This document shows, in pieces, positions 1 through 6,845 of a DNA stretch of 33,355 nt. Source of the DNA: Lactiplantibacillus fabifermentans DSM 21115. GTDB lineage: Bacteria; Bacillota; Bacilli; Lactobacillales; Lactobacillaceae. The stretch's first letter is position 1. The number at the start of each line of letters is the position of its first letter. The notes beneath the pieces are model-generated. The model saw only the letters and a program-made list of their open reading frames with translations, was not told the DNA's origin and did no database searches. Made by a program: the position numbers and the translations under genes. The stretch is taken from positions 1 to 33,355 of the forward strand of contig NZ_AYGX02000004.1 in NCBI RefSeq assembly GCF_000498955.2. Direction: 5' to 3'.

Positions 1-50
1 AGCTGATCTTTTTTGTCCGAACAGCGTTCGGATTAATTTTACAATCTACC

Positions 51-79
51 AAAAAACATGCTAGCGTGAACTAGCATGT
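51..79 (-). terminator. Rho-independent terminator of the PEBP-like gene
   Basis: A 9-bp perfect stem (ACATGCTAG / CTAGCATGT, 6-nt loop) is followed on the minus strand by six T. It lies 15 bases beyond the stop codon of the minus-strand gene ending at 94, so it most likely ends the DUF2075-PEBP transcript. A second small hairpin (16-32, TCCGAA/TTCGGA) lies further on, without a clear T tract. Confidence 0.8.
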
Positions 80-93
80 GCAAGTGGACTTAA

Positions 94-603
94 TTATTTT
101 TTCCCAACAACGACGGTTTCCGCCGTCGCTAAAACATGCCCATCAATGGCTTTAAAGAAATTATTCAACCAGTAGCCGGGCTGGACATCGAGCTTAGTAT
201 CTAAGGCGTATAGCCGGAACGTGTAATCATGGTCTTGGTCAGGCGGATAAGGGCCAACGTAATGTTGGGTGACTTTCAAGTCGGTTTCGCCAGTGTAGCC
301 CCCGGCTGTGGAATTATTGCCTTGCACCATTGGCACGGCGCCAGTTTGACTGGCATTTTCAGGAATGACGGTCGTGTCAGCGGGTAAGTTGGCCGCAATC
401 CAATGAATCCACGTAAAGCCGCCTACCGGAATCGCGTCGTGGTCGAAGAAGGCGAAGGCTAATGACTTCGCATCAGTTGGCACATCTTGGATATTCACTG
501 GAAATGAAATGATGGGATGGCCTTTATATTGTTGGTCCGGCGTGGCTTGCTTGCTATATTTAGCAGCGAGCAAGCCATTTTCAGTTGGAATGGAAACTTT
601 CAT
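94..603 (-). CDS. YbhB/YbcL family PEBP-like (Raf kinase inhibitor-like) protein
   Basis: This 169-residue protein belongs to the phosphatidylethanolamine-binding protein fold family (bacterial YbhB/YbcL type). Visible family motifs are the FDHDA segment near residues 53-57, HWIAANLP near 67-74 and YVGPYPPDQDHDYTFRLYAL near 115-133, which form the anion/ligand-binding pocket in this family. There is no signal peptide, so it should be cytoplasmic. The start has a strong AAGGAGGG site. It lies 31 bp downstream of the DUF2075 gene on the same strand and is probably co-transcribed with it. The family assignment is firm; the ligand and cellular role in lactobacilli are unknown. Confidence 0.9.
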   Translation of the reverse strand: MKVSIPTENGLLAAKYSKQATPDQQYKGHPIISFPVNIQDVPTDAKSLAFAFFDHDAIPVGGFTWIHWIAANLPADTTVIPENASQTGAVPMVQGNNSTAGGYTGETDLKVTQHYVGPYPPDQDHDYTFRLYALDTKLDVQPGYWLNNFFKAIDGHVLATAETVVVGKK

Positions 604-634
604 GGATAATCCCTCCTTAGTGATTTTACTTAAA

Positions 635-1831
635 TTATAACGCTAATAGGCGTTGGCGTAGGGCTGGGTCGACGGCGTATAAATATAAGCCATAACGGCC
701 CCGTTTCATTAGGACATTAATCGAGTTGAAGACAATTTGCGTTTTCAGCGGGGATAGCGCGCCTAAATCATCGCGATTTTTGAACGCTTCTTGGTCTTCA
801 TAGCGGTCTAAGTGAATCACGATGCGGTCGGTCGCAGCGTCGTAACCCACGGATGGTCCTAACACGACACCGGCGTAGTTCAGGTCGAAGCCTTGAATCG
901 TGTAAATGGAGCCCACTTCGTCCAAAGTTTCTGGTCGCAAAGCCCACGGGTCGTCGGTCAAATTGACTTTGTCCCATGGTAACTTTAAACTACCGGCCGT
1001 GACGTACCACGTGCCGTGATTCACGACGTAAGGAAAGTCAGCCGTGGCAATCATCCGGGATAGTTGGACTTGTTGGTCGCGTTGGCGAATCAAGTCATAC
1101 ATCGGTTGACCATCCGCAAAAATCTGAAAGTCGAATTGGTCATCGGTTGGCTTAGGCAACAAGTGGCCTTGCGTGAATTGGTCGATCCAGTTCACGACGT
1201 CGGCATTCCCGGTGACCCGGAATTGTTCATCCAAGTTGAATAATTCGTGAGGATAACGGTCCAAAAAGGGCTGTAAGTCACTGGCTTGCCAATAGCTCTT
1301 GAGTTTTAAGACTTGGCGCGTATCAAAAACTAAGACAACCACGCGACTGCGCTTAATCAATTCTTGGAGCTGATTGTGGGCATTAAATTTGTTATAGCGG
1401 TCCGGTTGGGTCAATAATAAGTGCGCTTCATCAATAAAGACGACATCGGCTAATTGGTCAGTCTTGTTTAACCGGTTAATGAGGGGCGTCGGCTTTTGGA
1501 AGTCTTTTTTGCGGAGTTCCGGGGCGTCACCCGCCAGTCGTTTATAAATTTTCAGCATTTCGTTGTGATTAACGACTAAGTAATTGTTGGTGCCTTGCAG
1601 TGGATTAGCATTTTGACTACGACTCAAGGCTTGCAGTTGGCTAAAGGCCGCCGCTAAGACGGCACTTTTGCCGGTGCCGGCATCGCCATGAATGACGAAT
1701 AGGCCGGTTTCCGGTTGATCTTTGTGCGTGTGGATGAAGCTTAACAAACGTTGTTCTAATTGTTGTTGTGCCGGCGATAATGCGGCTTGGTCCGCGAGTT
1801 TAAAGGTGGCGGCACTCAGTGTAGTTGTCAT
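635..1831 (-). CDS. DUF2075 P-loop ATPase/helicase-like protein
   Basis: A 398-residue P-loop NTPase. From the chosen start, Walker A (GDAGTGKS) is at about residues 49-56 and Walker B (VVFIDEAH) at 130-137. The later segments FDTRQVL, LDEQFRVTG and TIQGFDLNYAGVVLGP are the superfamily-1-like helicase motifs found in DUF2075 proteins, a Schlafen-AlbA-helicase-related group. An upstream in-frame ATG at 1852 is rejected: a TATAAT box lies at 1856-1851, so transcription should begin near 1844, and the ATG at 1831 has a good CAGGGGG ribosome site. It probably acts on nucleic acid in the cytoplasm, but no substrate is established. It is divergent from the Rrf2 gene. Confidence 0.85.
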   Translation of the reverse strand: MTTTLSAATFKLADQAALSPAQQQLEQRLLSFIHTHKDQPETGLFVIHGDAGTGKSAVLAAAFSQLQALSRSQNANPLQGTNNYLVVNHNEMLKIYKRLAGDAPELRKKDFQKPTPLINRLNKTDQLADVVFIDEAHLLLTQPDRYNKFNAHNQLQELIKRSRVVVLVFDTRQVLKLKSYWQASDLQPFLDRYPHELFNLDEQFRVTGNADVVNWIDQFTQGHLLPKPTDDQFDFQIFADGQPMYDLIRQRDQQVQLSRMIATADFPYVVNHGTWYVTAGSLKLPWDKVNLTDDPWALRPETLDEVGSIYTIQGFDLNYAGVVLGPSVGYDAATDRIVIHLDRYEDQEAFKNRDDLGALSPLKTQIVFNSINVLMKRGRYGLYLYAVDPALRQRLLAL

Positions 1832-1850
1832 AAAAAGCCCCCTGAGCGCC

Positions 1851-1856
1851 ATTATA
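1851..1856 (-). promoter_or_regulatory. -10 box of the DUF2075-PEBP promoter
   Basis: TATAAT on the minus strand. The -35 region 17 bp upstream (TTCAAT) is poor. The predicted transcript starts only about 13 nt before the ATG at 1831, which decides the start codon of the DUF2075 gene. Confidence 0.55.
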
Positions 1857-1941
1857 ACGTAGCTTTTGCATTAATTGAAATGATAATAATTACAGTCGGT
1901 GGTAAAATAAGGATAGCAAGTTAGTTACGGGAGGGAACTGT

Positions 1942-2412
1942 ATGAAACTTGATTTTTCAGTGGCCGTGCATAGTTTATTATACTTAGATGCGCATCGGCC
2001 CAATAAGGTGTCCAGTCGGGAACTGGCCCAATCATTACATTTGAACCCCGTCATGATTCGCAATATTTTATCGGTTTTACATAAGAATGGTTATTTAATT
2101 GGCACGGTTGGGAAAAATGGTGGTTATCAGTTGGAAAAGGCGTTAGCCGAAATGAATCTCGGCGACTTATACGACTTAACGATTCCACCGACTTTGAGTT
2201 ATGCGCGCTTTATTACCGGCCATTCGCAAACGGACGATGAGGTCCAGAGTTCCGAAATCGCCGCCAATATTAGTGAAACTTTGACGGATTTGTTTACCGT
2301 GGCGGACCGTCAATATCGGGCGTATTACCATCAGTTCACGATGGCCGATTTACAAGCAGATATTCAGCACCATGGGCATTTTTTAGCTAAAGAACACGAT
2401 TTAGAATCTTAA
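1942..2412 (+). CDS. Rrf2 family transcriptional regulator (cysteine-free)
   Basis: A 156-residue DNA-binding regulator. The N-terminal winged helix (residues about 1-75) carries the Rrf2 pattern: DFSVAVHSLLYL, SSRELAQSLHLNPVMIRNIL for the recognition region, then GGYQL in the wing. The protein contains no cysteine, so it cannot hold the Fe-S cluster of IscR/NsrR-type members and must sense something else or act through partners. It has a GGGAGG ribosome site and is transcribed divergently from the DUF2075 gene, which it may regulate along with itself (inference). The family is certain; the effector is unknown. Confidence 0.88.
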   Translation: MKLDFSVAVHSLLYLDAHRPNKVSSRELAQSLHLNPVMIRNILSVLHKNGYLIGTVGKNGGYQLEKALAEMNLGDLYDLTIPPTLSYARFITGHSQTDDEVQSSEIAANISETLTDLFTVADRQYRAYYHQFTMADLQADIQHHGHFLAKEHDLES

Positions 2413-2562
2413 CCGAAACGGCTGATTCGTTGCAAAAATAAGGTCTTAGTCATTAAGAACCTTAATTTGAAACGGGTTGGCCGTTTGCTATTGTCAGGGC
2501 CTAGCTGCGATGGTATCTTGTTAGCCATTGAAGCTGTTGTCAATTTGAAAGGGGCCCTGACC

Positions 2563-2874
2563 ATGGAACCACAGTTAGTTATCGTTCATGAAGAAGGACG
2601 TTATCGTGAATTATCAGAAAAACGTTATTGGTTAGAATCCGCCAATTTTTGGGGCGTCGATGGCCGTGGCGATACCGTCAATGAGGCGATTGGCAATTTC
2701 TTAACGAACTTAGTGCAATATTGCCACGATTATTATGACCGTGATTTATGGCAGTTAGATAATCGGTTATTGCAACTTGATCACGTGGACGCGGTCTTAG
2801 CTTACGCCAATGTCGGTAAGTCGCCCGCACCCTTATTTTTGTTCAAAGTACTACCAGCATTAGCCTCTGCTTAG
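2563..2874 (+). CDS. Hypothetical small soluble protein
   Basis: A 103-residue protein starting MEPQLVIVHEEG. The ATG at 2563 is preferred over one 32 codons upstream because it has a GAAAGGGG site 8 nt before it, and the upstream part is low-quality sequence that includes a small hairpin. The first about 50 residues (WLESANFWGVDGRGDTVNEAIGNFL) resemble a small alpha/beta domain of the HicB-like antitoxin type (a strand pair, then a helix beginning at DTVNEAI), but no partner toxin gene is next to it. No membrane segment. I do not recognise the family with confidence. Confidence 0.6.
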   Translation: MEPQLVIVHEEGRYRELSEKRYWLESANFWGVDGRGDTVNEAIGNFLTNLVQYCHDYYDRDLWQLDNRLLQLDHVDAVLAYANVGKSPAPLFLFKVLPALASA

Positions 2875-2938
2875 CGAAATTGATAAATTCTTAAAGAAGC
2901 ATTCATACTTCCACAACAATCCTGCGATAAACTAGCGT

Positions 2939-2944
2939 TATAAT
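2939..2944 (+). promoter_or_regulatory. Likely -10 box upstream of the biotin-carrier-like gene
   Basis: TATAAT, placing transcription start near 2951. This argues for the ATG at 2974 (GGAGGG site at 2961-2966) and against the ATG at 2947. No convincing -35 box is visible. Confidence 0.4.
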
Positions 2945-2973
2945 CAATGCGTAAACCATTGGAGGGTTGTTTG

Positions 2974-3513
2974 ATGGAATTAGATAAGATTTACCAATTA
3001 ATGGACAAATTTGAACAAAGCACGTTAACGAACTTTGAATATCGTGATCAAGATTTTGAAATCCAACTGGGCAAAAAAGCTCATGGTAAGCCAGTCGTGG
3101 CGACCCAACCGGAACCGTTACCGAATACGCCAGTCAGTCCGGTCGTGCCGGATGTGACACCAGCACCGGCCCCACAACCGATTGTGAACACGCCGGTTGC
3201 GCCAACGGCCACGCCAGAACCGGTTAGCGCGGCGCCGGTTGAAGATGAGATTGACCCACAAGAATGTGTGACGGCCCCCGTTGTCGGGATTTTCTACCAG
3301 GCGCATTCTTCAGAAGAAGCGCCCTATGTGCGAATCGGCGATCATGTCAGCGTTGGCCAACAAGTCGGCTTGATTCAAGCAATGCAAATGATGCGGCCGG
3401 TAGTTGCCAAGCAAAGTGGGCAAGTTAAAGCCATCTTGGTGAAGAATGGTGACGAAGTGAACTTTGGGCAACCATTGATTCAGTTAGTACCGGATACCCC
3501 AAGTGATATTTAA
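2974..3513 (+). CDS. Biotin carboxyl carrier (AccB)-like protein lacking the biotinyl lysine
   Basis: A 179-residue protein with the AccB layout: an N-terminal helical region (MELDKIYQLMDKFEQ), a Pro/Ala/Val-rich linker (about 40-90) and a C-terminal biotinyl/lipoyl-type beta-barrel domain (about 97-175; VTAPVVGIFY, then VGQQVGLI). Canonical carriers have EAMKM around the biotinylated lysine; here the sequence is QAMQMM, with Gln138 (CAA at 3385-3387) replacing Lys and Gln135 replacing Glu. It therefore should not be biotinylated. No other acc genes are nearby. It may be a scaffold or regulatory relative of AccB, or a carrier that has lost function while keeping its fold. An inverted-repeat terminator follows directly. 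Confidence 0.85.
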   Translation: MELDKIYQLMDKFEQSTLTNFEYRDQDFEIQLGKKAHGKPVVATQPEPLPNTPVSPVVPDVTPAPAPQPIVNTPVAPTATPEPVSAAPVEDEIDPQECVTAPVVGIFYQAHSSEEAPYVRIGDHVSVGQQVGLIQAMQMMRPVVAKQSGQVKAILVKNGDEVNFGQPLIQLVPDTPSDI

Positions 3514-3518
3514 ATTAA

Positions 3519-3564
3519 AACGGTCATAACAATGCCTTTAGCGCAGTTGTTATGGCCGTTTTTT
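3519..3564. terminator. Bidirectional terminator between convergent genes
   Basis: A 14-bp arm AACGGTCATAACAA (3519-3532) pairs with TTGTTATGGCCGTT (3547-3560) with one wobble, followed by T on the plus strand and flanked by A on the other side. It sits between the biotin-carrier-like gene (plus) and the WYL regulator (minus) and can serve both. Confidence 0.85.
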
Positions 3565-4471
3565 AGTCACTGAGGAGTGGCATCTGATTGAGATAATGTT
3601 TCAAATGTTGTTTGAATGCCGAGTCGCCAACTAAGCGTACCCGCGTCCCTAATGACAAAATATATTGATAGGCGCGTTCGGTGTCCGGTAATTGAATGGT
3701 GGCAATGAAAGTATCGGCCGTACTACTTTGAATGACTTGAAAGCCAAAGCGTTCGATGATTTGGTCGCGAACAAAGTTATCGGCTTCAAGCGTAATGGTA
3801 GCGCGTTCGGTAGGGCGGACGCCATAGTCAAAGTTTAATGGTGGGACCGCGCGCGGGACAAACGTCGTGGTCGTCATGGTGACTTGTTGCATGCGGGCGA
3901 GCCGGAAGAACCGAAACGCCTGCCGTTCCAAGCTGTAACCCTGAACATACCAACGTTCCCCTTTAAAGACTAGGCGATAAGGTTCAATTTGGCGCTGCGA
4001 GTTATGGCCATTGCGGTCACTGTACGCAAACGTGACCAGTTGCCGGTCGCTAATGGCGGCATCCAGTTGTTCCGCGAGTTGCTTGAGTTCCACGGACCCC
4101 GGCCAATTCGGACGGTCGATCATTAGGTGATTGTCCGGATGGTCGGCGGCATACATGGCCGTAATCTTTTGCAGGGTGGCTTGAAGTTCGGGACTATTAA
4201 TTAAAGTGTGGACACTGGTTAATGCGACCATTAAATTACTAATATCGCTAGCGTTTAATAACTTTTTATCGACTTTATAAGTCGCCATTAAGCCAATCCC
4301 GCCACCGCGCCCCCGGGTCGTATAAATCGGGATACCGGCTAAATTCAGCGTTTCCACGTCACGATAAATGGTCCGGCGCGAGACTTCGAACTGGGCCGCT
4401 AACGCATTAGCGGAAATCTTATCAATCCGCAGTAACAACATAATAATATTGATTAAACGGGCAATTCGCAT
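3563..4471 (-). CDS. YafY-type HTH/WYL-domain transcriptional regulator
   Basis: A 302-residue regulator. Residues 1-60 form a DeoR-like helix-turn-helix (ANALAAQFEVSRRTIYRDVE, then the RGRGGGIGL wing). A WYL domain occupies about 135-200, with its ligand-binding signature in RQIEPYRLVFKGERWYVQGY. A C-terminal WCX-like extension follows to about residue 300. It is divergent from the GyrI-like gene at 4563, separated by 91 bp. Pairs of YafY-type regulators with small GyrI-like proteins are common in Firmicutes, so it probably controls that neighbour. The effector is unknown. Confidence 0.9.
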   Translation of the reverse strand: MRIARLINIIMLLLRIDKISANALAAQFEVSRRTIYRDVETLNLAGIPIYTTRGRGGGIGLMATYKVDKKLLNASDISNLMVALTSVHTLINSPELQATLQKITAMYAADHPDNHLMIDRPNWPGSVELKQLAEQLDAAISDRQLVTFAYSDRNGHNSQRQIEPYRLVFKGERWYVQGYSLERQAFRFFRLARMQQVTMTTTTFVPRAVPPLNFDYGVRPTERATITLEADNFVRDQIIERFGFQVIQSSTADTFIATIQLPDTERAYQYILSLGTRVRLVGDSAFKQHLKHYLNQMPLLSD

Positions 4472-4562
4472 CTTTTTTCAACTTTCTTTTTTAATATGAC
4501 AGCTAGTTGGCAAGTTTAGCCTTGTATACTAAGTTTATCAAATCGAAAGCAGGAATTAAAAT

Positions 4563-5039
4563 ATGACAACTTATACCATTGAAACCTTACCAGCAATGAC
4601 GTTAACCGGTGCCGCGACGCAATTACCATTACCAACCATGGAAAATGTGGCCACCGTTTCTCGAATGAAATCCGACCACTTTAAAGCCCTCGCGCAAAGT
4701 GGCACGTTTGGCCAATTGATGGCGGATAGTCTTGACCATTATGGTTATGCCCTGAGTGGGGTGCGCGATGGCCAATTGGAATACTTCGCGGGTGCCAACA
4801 CGACTGCTACGGGGACGACCACGCGGGAAGTGCCCGCCGGCAATTATATTGTGCTGCGGGCCAAGGGCGGTCCGAGCCGGGAACTTTTTGACCAACTCAT
4901 CAAACAATTCTTCGGTGAAATTTTGCCGACGCGACCAGAATTATATGTTGGTGACAGTTTTGTCTTAGAAGTGTTGTTGAACGGCAATCCACGCGATGCC
5001 GTTGTCGAATTGCGGTTACCAACGACGGTAACGGCTTAA
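4563..5039 (+). CDS. GyrI-like / AraC effector-binding domain protein
   Basis: A 158-residue stand-alone small-molecule-binding (SHS2/GyrI-like) domain. Features are the opening strand TIETLPAMTLTGAAT, the central YALSGVRDGQLEYFAGA and the strand REVPAGNYIVLRAKGG typical of this fold, ending in a final strand VVELRLPT. No DNA-binding domain is attached, so it probably binds ligands by itself. A TATACT element at 4525-4530 could be its -10 box, though a matching -35 is not clear. It is divergent from the WYL regulator, its likely controller, and followed by a strong terminator. Confidence 0.8.
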   Translation: MTTYTIETLPAMTLTGAATQLPLPTMENVATVSRMKSDHFKALAQSGTFGQLMADSLDHYGYALSGVRDGQLEYFAGANTTATGTTTREVPAGNYIVLRAKGGPSRELFDQLIKQFFGEILPTRPELYVGDSFVLEVLLNGNPRDAVVELRLPTTVTA

Positions 5040-5062
5040 CAATAATTAATGACTAATTATGG

Positions 5063-5092
5063 GGACTGAGGGCACGCACCTTAGTCCTTTTT
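5063..5092 (+). terminator. Rho-independent terminator after the GyrI-like gene
   Basis: A 9-bp perfect stem GGACTGAGG / CCTTAGTCC with a 7-nt loop, followed by five T. Confidence 0.9.
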
Positions 5093-5135
5093 GGTATAGT
5101 GGACTTAATTAATATCGATGAAGGAAGCGAAACTT

Positions 5136-5655
5136 ATGGATTGGCAATTTCAGTTTGCCCCGCAAATTGTGGCTCGGGGTCAGGCGTATTATCAACAAAA
5201 TTTAGTCACTGATTTTGCACAGCAAGGGGCGCAATTCACGGCAACGGTGACGGGGACGGAAGCCTATCAAGTCAACCTAACTAGCCACAATGGTCGTATC
5301 GTAGCCGCTGAGTGTGATTGTCCCTATGCCGGCCGAGGCGCACTTATACCGGCAGTTATTAGCAGCGGTGGTGGCTGAACCAGGATTGTTTGGCGTTCAG
5401 CAATATGAAGCCTTGTTAAAGCCCAAATTTTCGGCTGAGTTACTACGAAAGTATGCGCAGACGGTCAAAACGATGGCTGAACAAACCGGGACTCGTCGTC
5501 AATATCAAAAATTGATGCAGATTTTAAAGCAGATGCAACAGTATCCTGATGGCATGGCAGTCACGAAAGCGATTGTCCACGATTGGCGCCAACAGTACCC
5601 CCGGCGTTCGGCGATGCTCGATGAGTTAGATAAATTCGAACGTTTCAGCGGGTAG
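5136..5655 (+). pseudogene. SWIM zinc-finger protein gene, broken by internal deletion
   Basis: The N-terminal part (start at 5136, GAAGGAAG site) reads MDWQFQFAPQIVARGQAYYQ up to AAECDCPYA, which is the CxC half of a SWIM zinc finger. The second half (CxH) and the long middle of such proteins, usually several hundred residues, are missing. At about 5325-5345 the reading frame changes, and the other frame continues from about 5340 with a plausible C-terminal segment (LLAAVVAEPGLFG, then ALLKPKFSAELLRKYAQ, TRRQYQKLMQILKQM and AIVHDWRQQYP) to the stop at 5655. The simplest explanation is a large deletion that joined the two ends out of frame. A working zinc finger is not possible. Confidence 0.75.
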
Positions 5656-5656
5656 G

Positions 5657-5695
5657 TGTCAATTATTGACAGGCCCGGCCAACCGTACTGATAAT
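5657..5695 (+). promoter_or_regulatory. Promoter with a palindromic operator over the -35 box
   Basis: TTGACA (5666-5671) and GATAAT (5690-5695) are spaced by 18 bp, upstream of the membrane-protein gene at 5734. The -35 box is the right half of a perfect 15-bp palindrome, TGTCAATTATTGACA (5657-5671), which looks like a repressor site. The regulator is unknown. Confidence 0.55.
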
Positions 5696-5733
5696 AAAAT
5701 TAAGCAAATTAATGATAGAAATCAGGTGCCAAT

Positions 5734-6120
5734 ATGGCGTGGTGGTTACTCAATATGAGTTGTGCCTTATTAATCATGATTTGGATGTTTAGTTGCTTAG
5801 TTTTGGTGGGGGAATGGCTGATGGCGGCGCTCATTCACGGGAATAAAAAGTCGTATCCGGTTGGCTTGCGTCAGTTTGAGACCCGGGCCCACTTGCGCCA
5901 AACTTATGGCCGATTATTAGTTATTGATATTTTGGTAGTAGCGACGACTTTATTTTGTACGGTGATGATGGTTCAGCCATTTATTCAGCTAAATGAAATG
6001 ACCGATAATGTTGCCAACTGGGATTTGTATGGTGCGACGGTGACGTTATTTATTTTGAAGCAATACCACCACTACACTTATGAGCAGGCGTTGACGGAAT
6101 ATCAGTCGCATGTCAAATGA
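5734..6120 (+). CDS. Small membrane protein of unknown function
   Basis: A 128-residue protein with two predicted membrane segments (about residues 3-33 and 59-82), joined by a basic cytoplasmic-type loop (GNKKSYPVGLRQFETRAHLRQ). It ends in a hydrophilic tail. A short AGGTG ribosome site lies 5 nt upstream of the ATG, and a good promoter with a palindrome precedes it. I do not recognise the family. The gene stands alone, with about 150 bp before the next gene. Confidence 0.7.
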   Translation: MAWWLLNMSCALLIMIWMFSCLVLVGEWLMAALIHGNKKSYPVGLRQFETRAHLRQTYGRLLVIDILVVATTLFCTVMMVQPFIQLNEMTDNVANWDLYGATVTLFILKQYHHYTYEQALTEYQSHVK

Positions 6121-6268
6121 AGGTTTAAATGCCGGCGAACTTTTTGATAGTTGCTAGCGATTGCTTTGTTTAAGTGAAAGAACACTAAAAAAACAGCCAT
6201 TTATAAGTTAATTTGTACAGAATATGCTACGCTGATTTTAGTTATTAACGGAAGAGGAGGGCAACAAA

Positions 6269-6532
6269 ATGGCCAATGAACATGAAGACGACTGCAACTT
6301 GAGTTTGGACCGACGTAAATTTGCGGAAATGGTTGTGAGTTCGCACCAAGTTTCTGATGAATTGGACCCGGAAGCTATTGTTAAACGTAAGTTGACGTTA
6401 TATTTGTCAGCTTATTACATGGCGGATCGGTTCAATAAGTTGGAAGACGCCCATTTTCAAGGTGGGATGAGCAGTGCCCATTATCAAAAGTTGTTGAACG
6501 AGTTAAAAGACGAAAAATTTGGTGATTGGTAA
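6269..6532 (+). CDS. Small acidic hypothetical protein
   Basis: An 87-residue soluble protein (start MANEHEDDCNLSLDRRKF) with a near-perfect GAGGAGGG ribosome site, followed 16 bp after the stop by a strong terminator; it is clearly a separate, expressed unit. Residues 28-85 are predicted mainly helical (DPEAIVKRKLTLYLSAYYMADRF). No known motif is seen. A weak -10 (TATGCT, 6223-6228) lies upstream. Confidence 0.7.
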   Translation: MANEHEDDCNLSLDRRKFAEMVVSSHQVSDELDPEAIVKRKLTLYLSAYYMADRFNKLEDAHFQGGMSSAHYQKLLNELKDEKFGDW

Positions 6533-6548
6533 AATCAACCAATTGCCG

Positions 6549-6583
6549 GCGACTAGCACGTTGAAGGTGTTAGTCGCTTTTTT
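6549..6583 (+). terminator. Rho-independent terminator
   Basis: An 11-bp stem GCGACTAGCAC / GTGTTAGTCGC (one wobble pair), 7-nt loop, followed by six T. It separates the hypothetical gene from the citrate cluster promoter region. Confidence 0.9.
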
Positions 6584-6645
6584 ATTGCCTAAACAAGTTA
6601 ACTAGTGAGCAAGAAATGGTTAACAACTTTTTTGATGGTGGGTTT

Positions 6646-6682
6646 AAATGTATAGATATTTAATTTCAAATCGTATACATTT
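6646..6682. promoter_or_regulatory. Inverted repeat upstream of the citrate transporter, possible CitO operator
   Basis: Perfect 9-bp arms AAATGTATA (6646-6654) and TATACATTT (6674-6682) are separated by 19 AT-rich bases, inside the 312-bp leader region of the citrate cluster. CitO/CitI regulators of lactic acid bacteria bind AT-rich operators in cit promoters, so this is a reasonable candidate. The assignment to CitO is inference; the arms could also bind another regulator. Confidence 0.4.
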
Positions 6683-6741
6683 ACTGCAATCAGTGCGATT
6701 GAAGTCGATAGACCAATCTTCAGGGGAGCGGGAATTCATTT

Positions 6742-6801
6742 TTGATTGCGAGTGTTCTTTCTGTGTACTTCCGCACAAAAGCGGTAGTAAAAGCGCTTTC
6801 A
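6742..6801 (+). promoter_or_regulatory. Candidate citrate-operon promoter with a cre site
   Basis: TAAAAGCGCTTTCA (6788-6801) matches the CcpA catabolite-responsive-element consensus at all but one of the core positions. A modest promoter, TTGATT (6742-6747) and TGTACT (6764-6769) with 16-bp spacing, lies just before it, so CcpA bound to the cre would act as a roadblock downstream of transcription start. This predicts glucose repression of the whole citrate cluster. The cre is convincing; the promoter boxes are weak. Confidence 0.6.
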
Positions 6802-6845
6802 ATTAGATATGATTTGCGTGTAGAAAAATTTAAGGAGTTGAGACC

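Noticed and set aside
3118-3306. Arg/Trp-rich minus-strand ORF opposite the biotin-carrier-like gene
   Set aside because: It is the antisense image of the Pro/Ala linker; the same effect appears opposite the oadD linker at 8640-8861.
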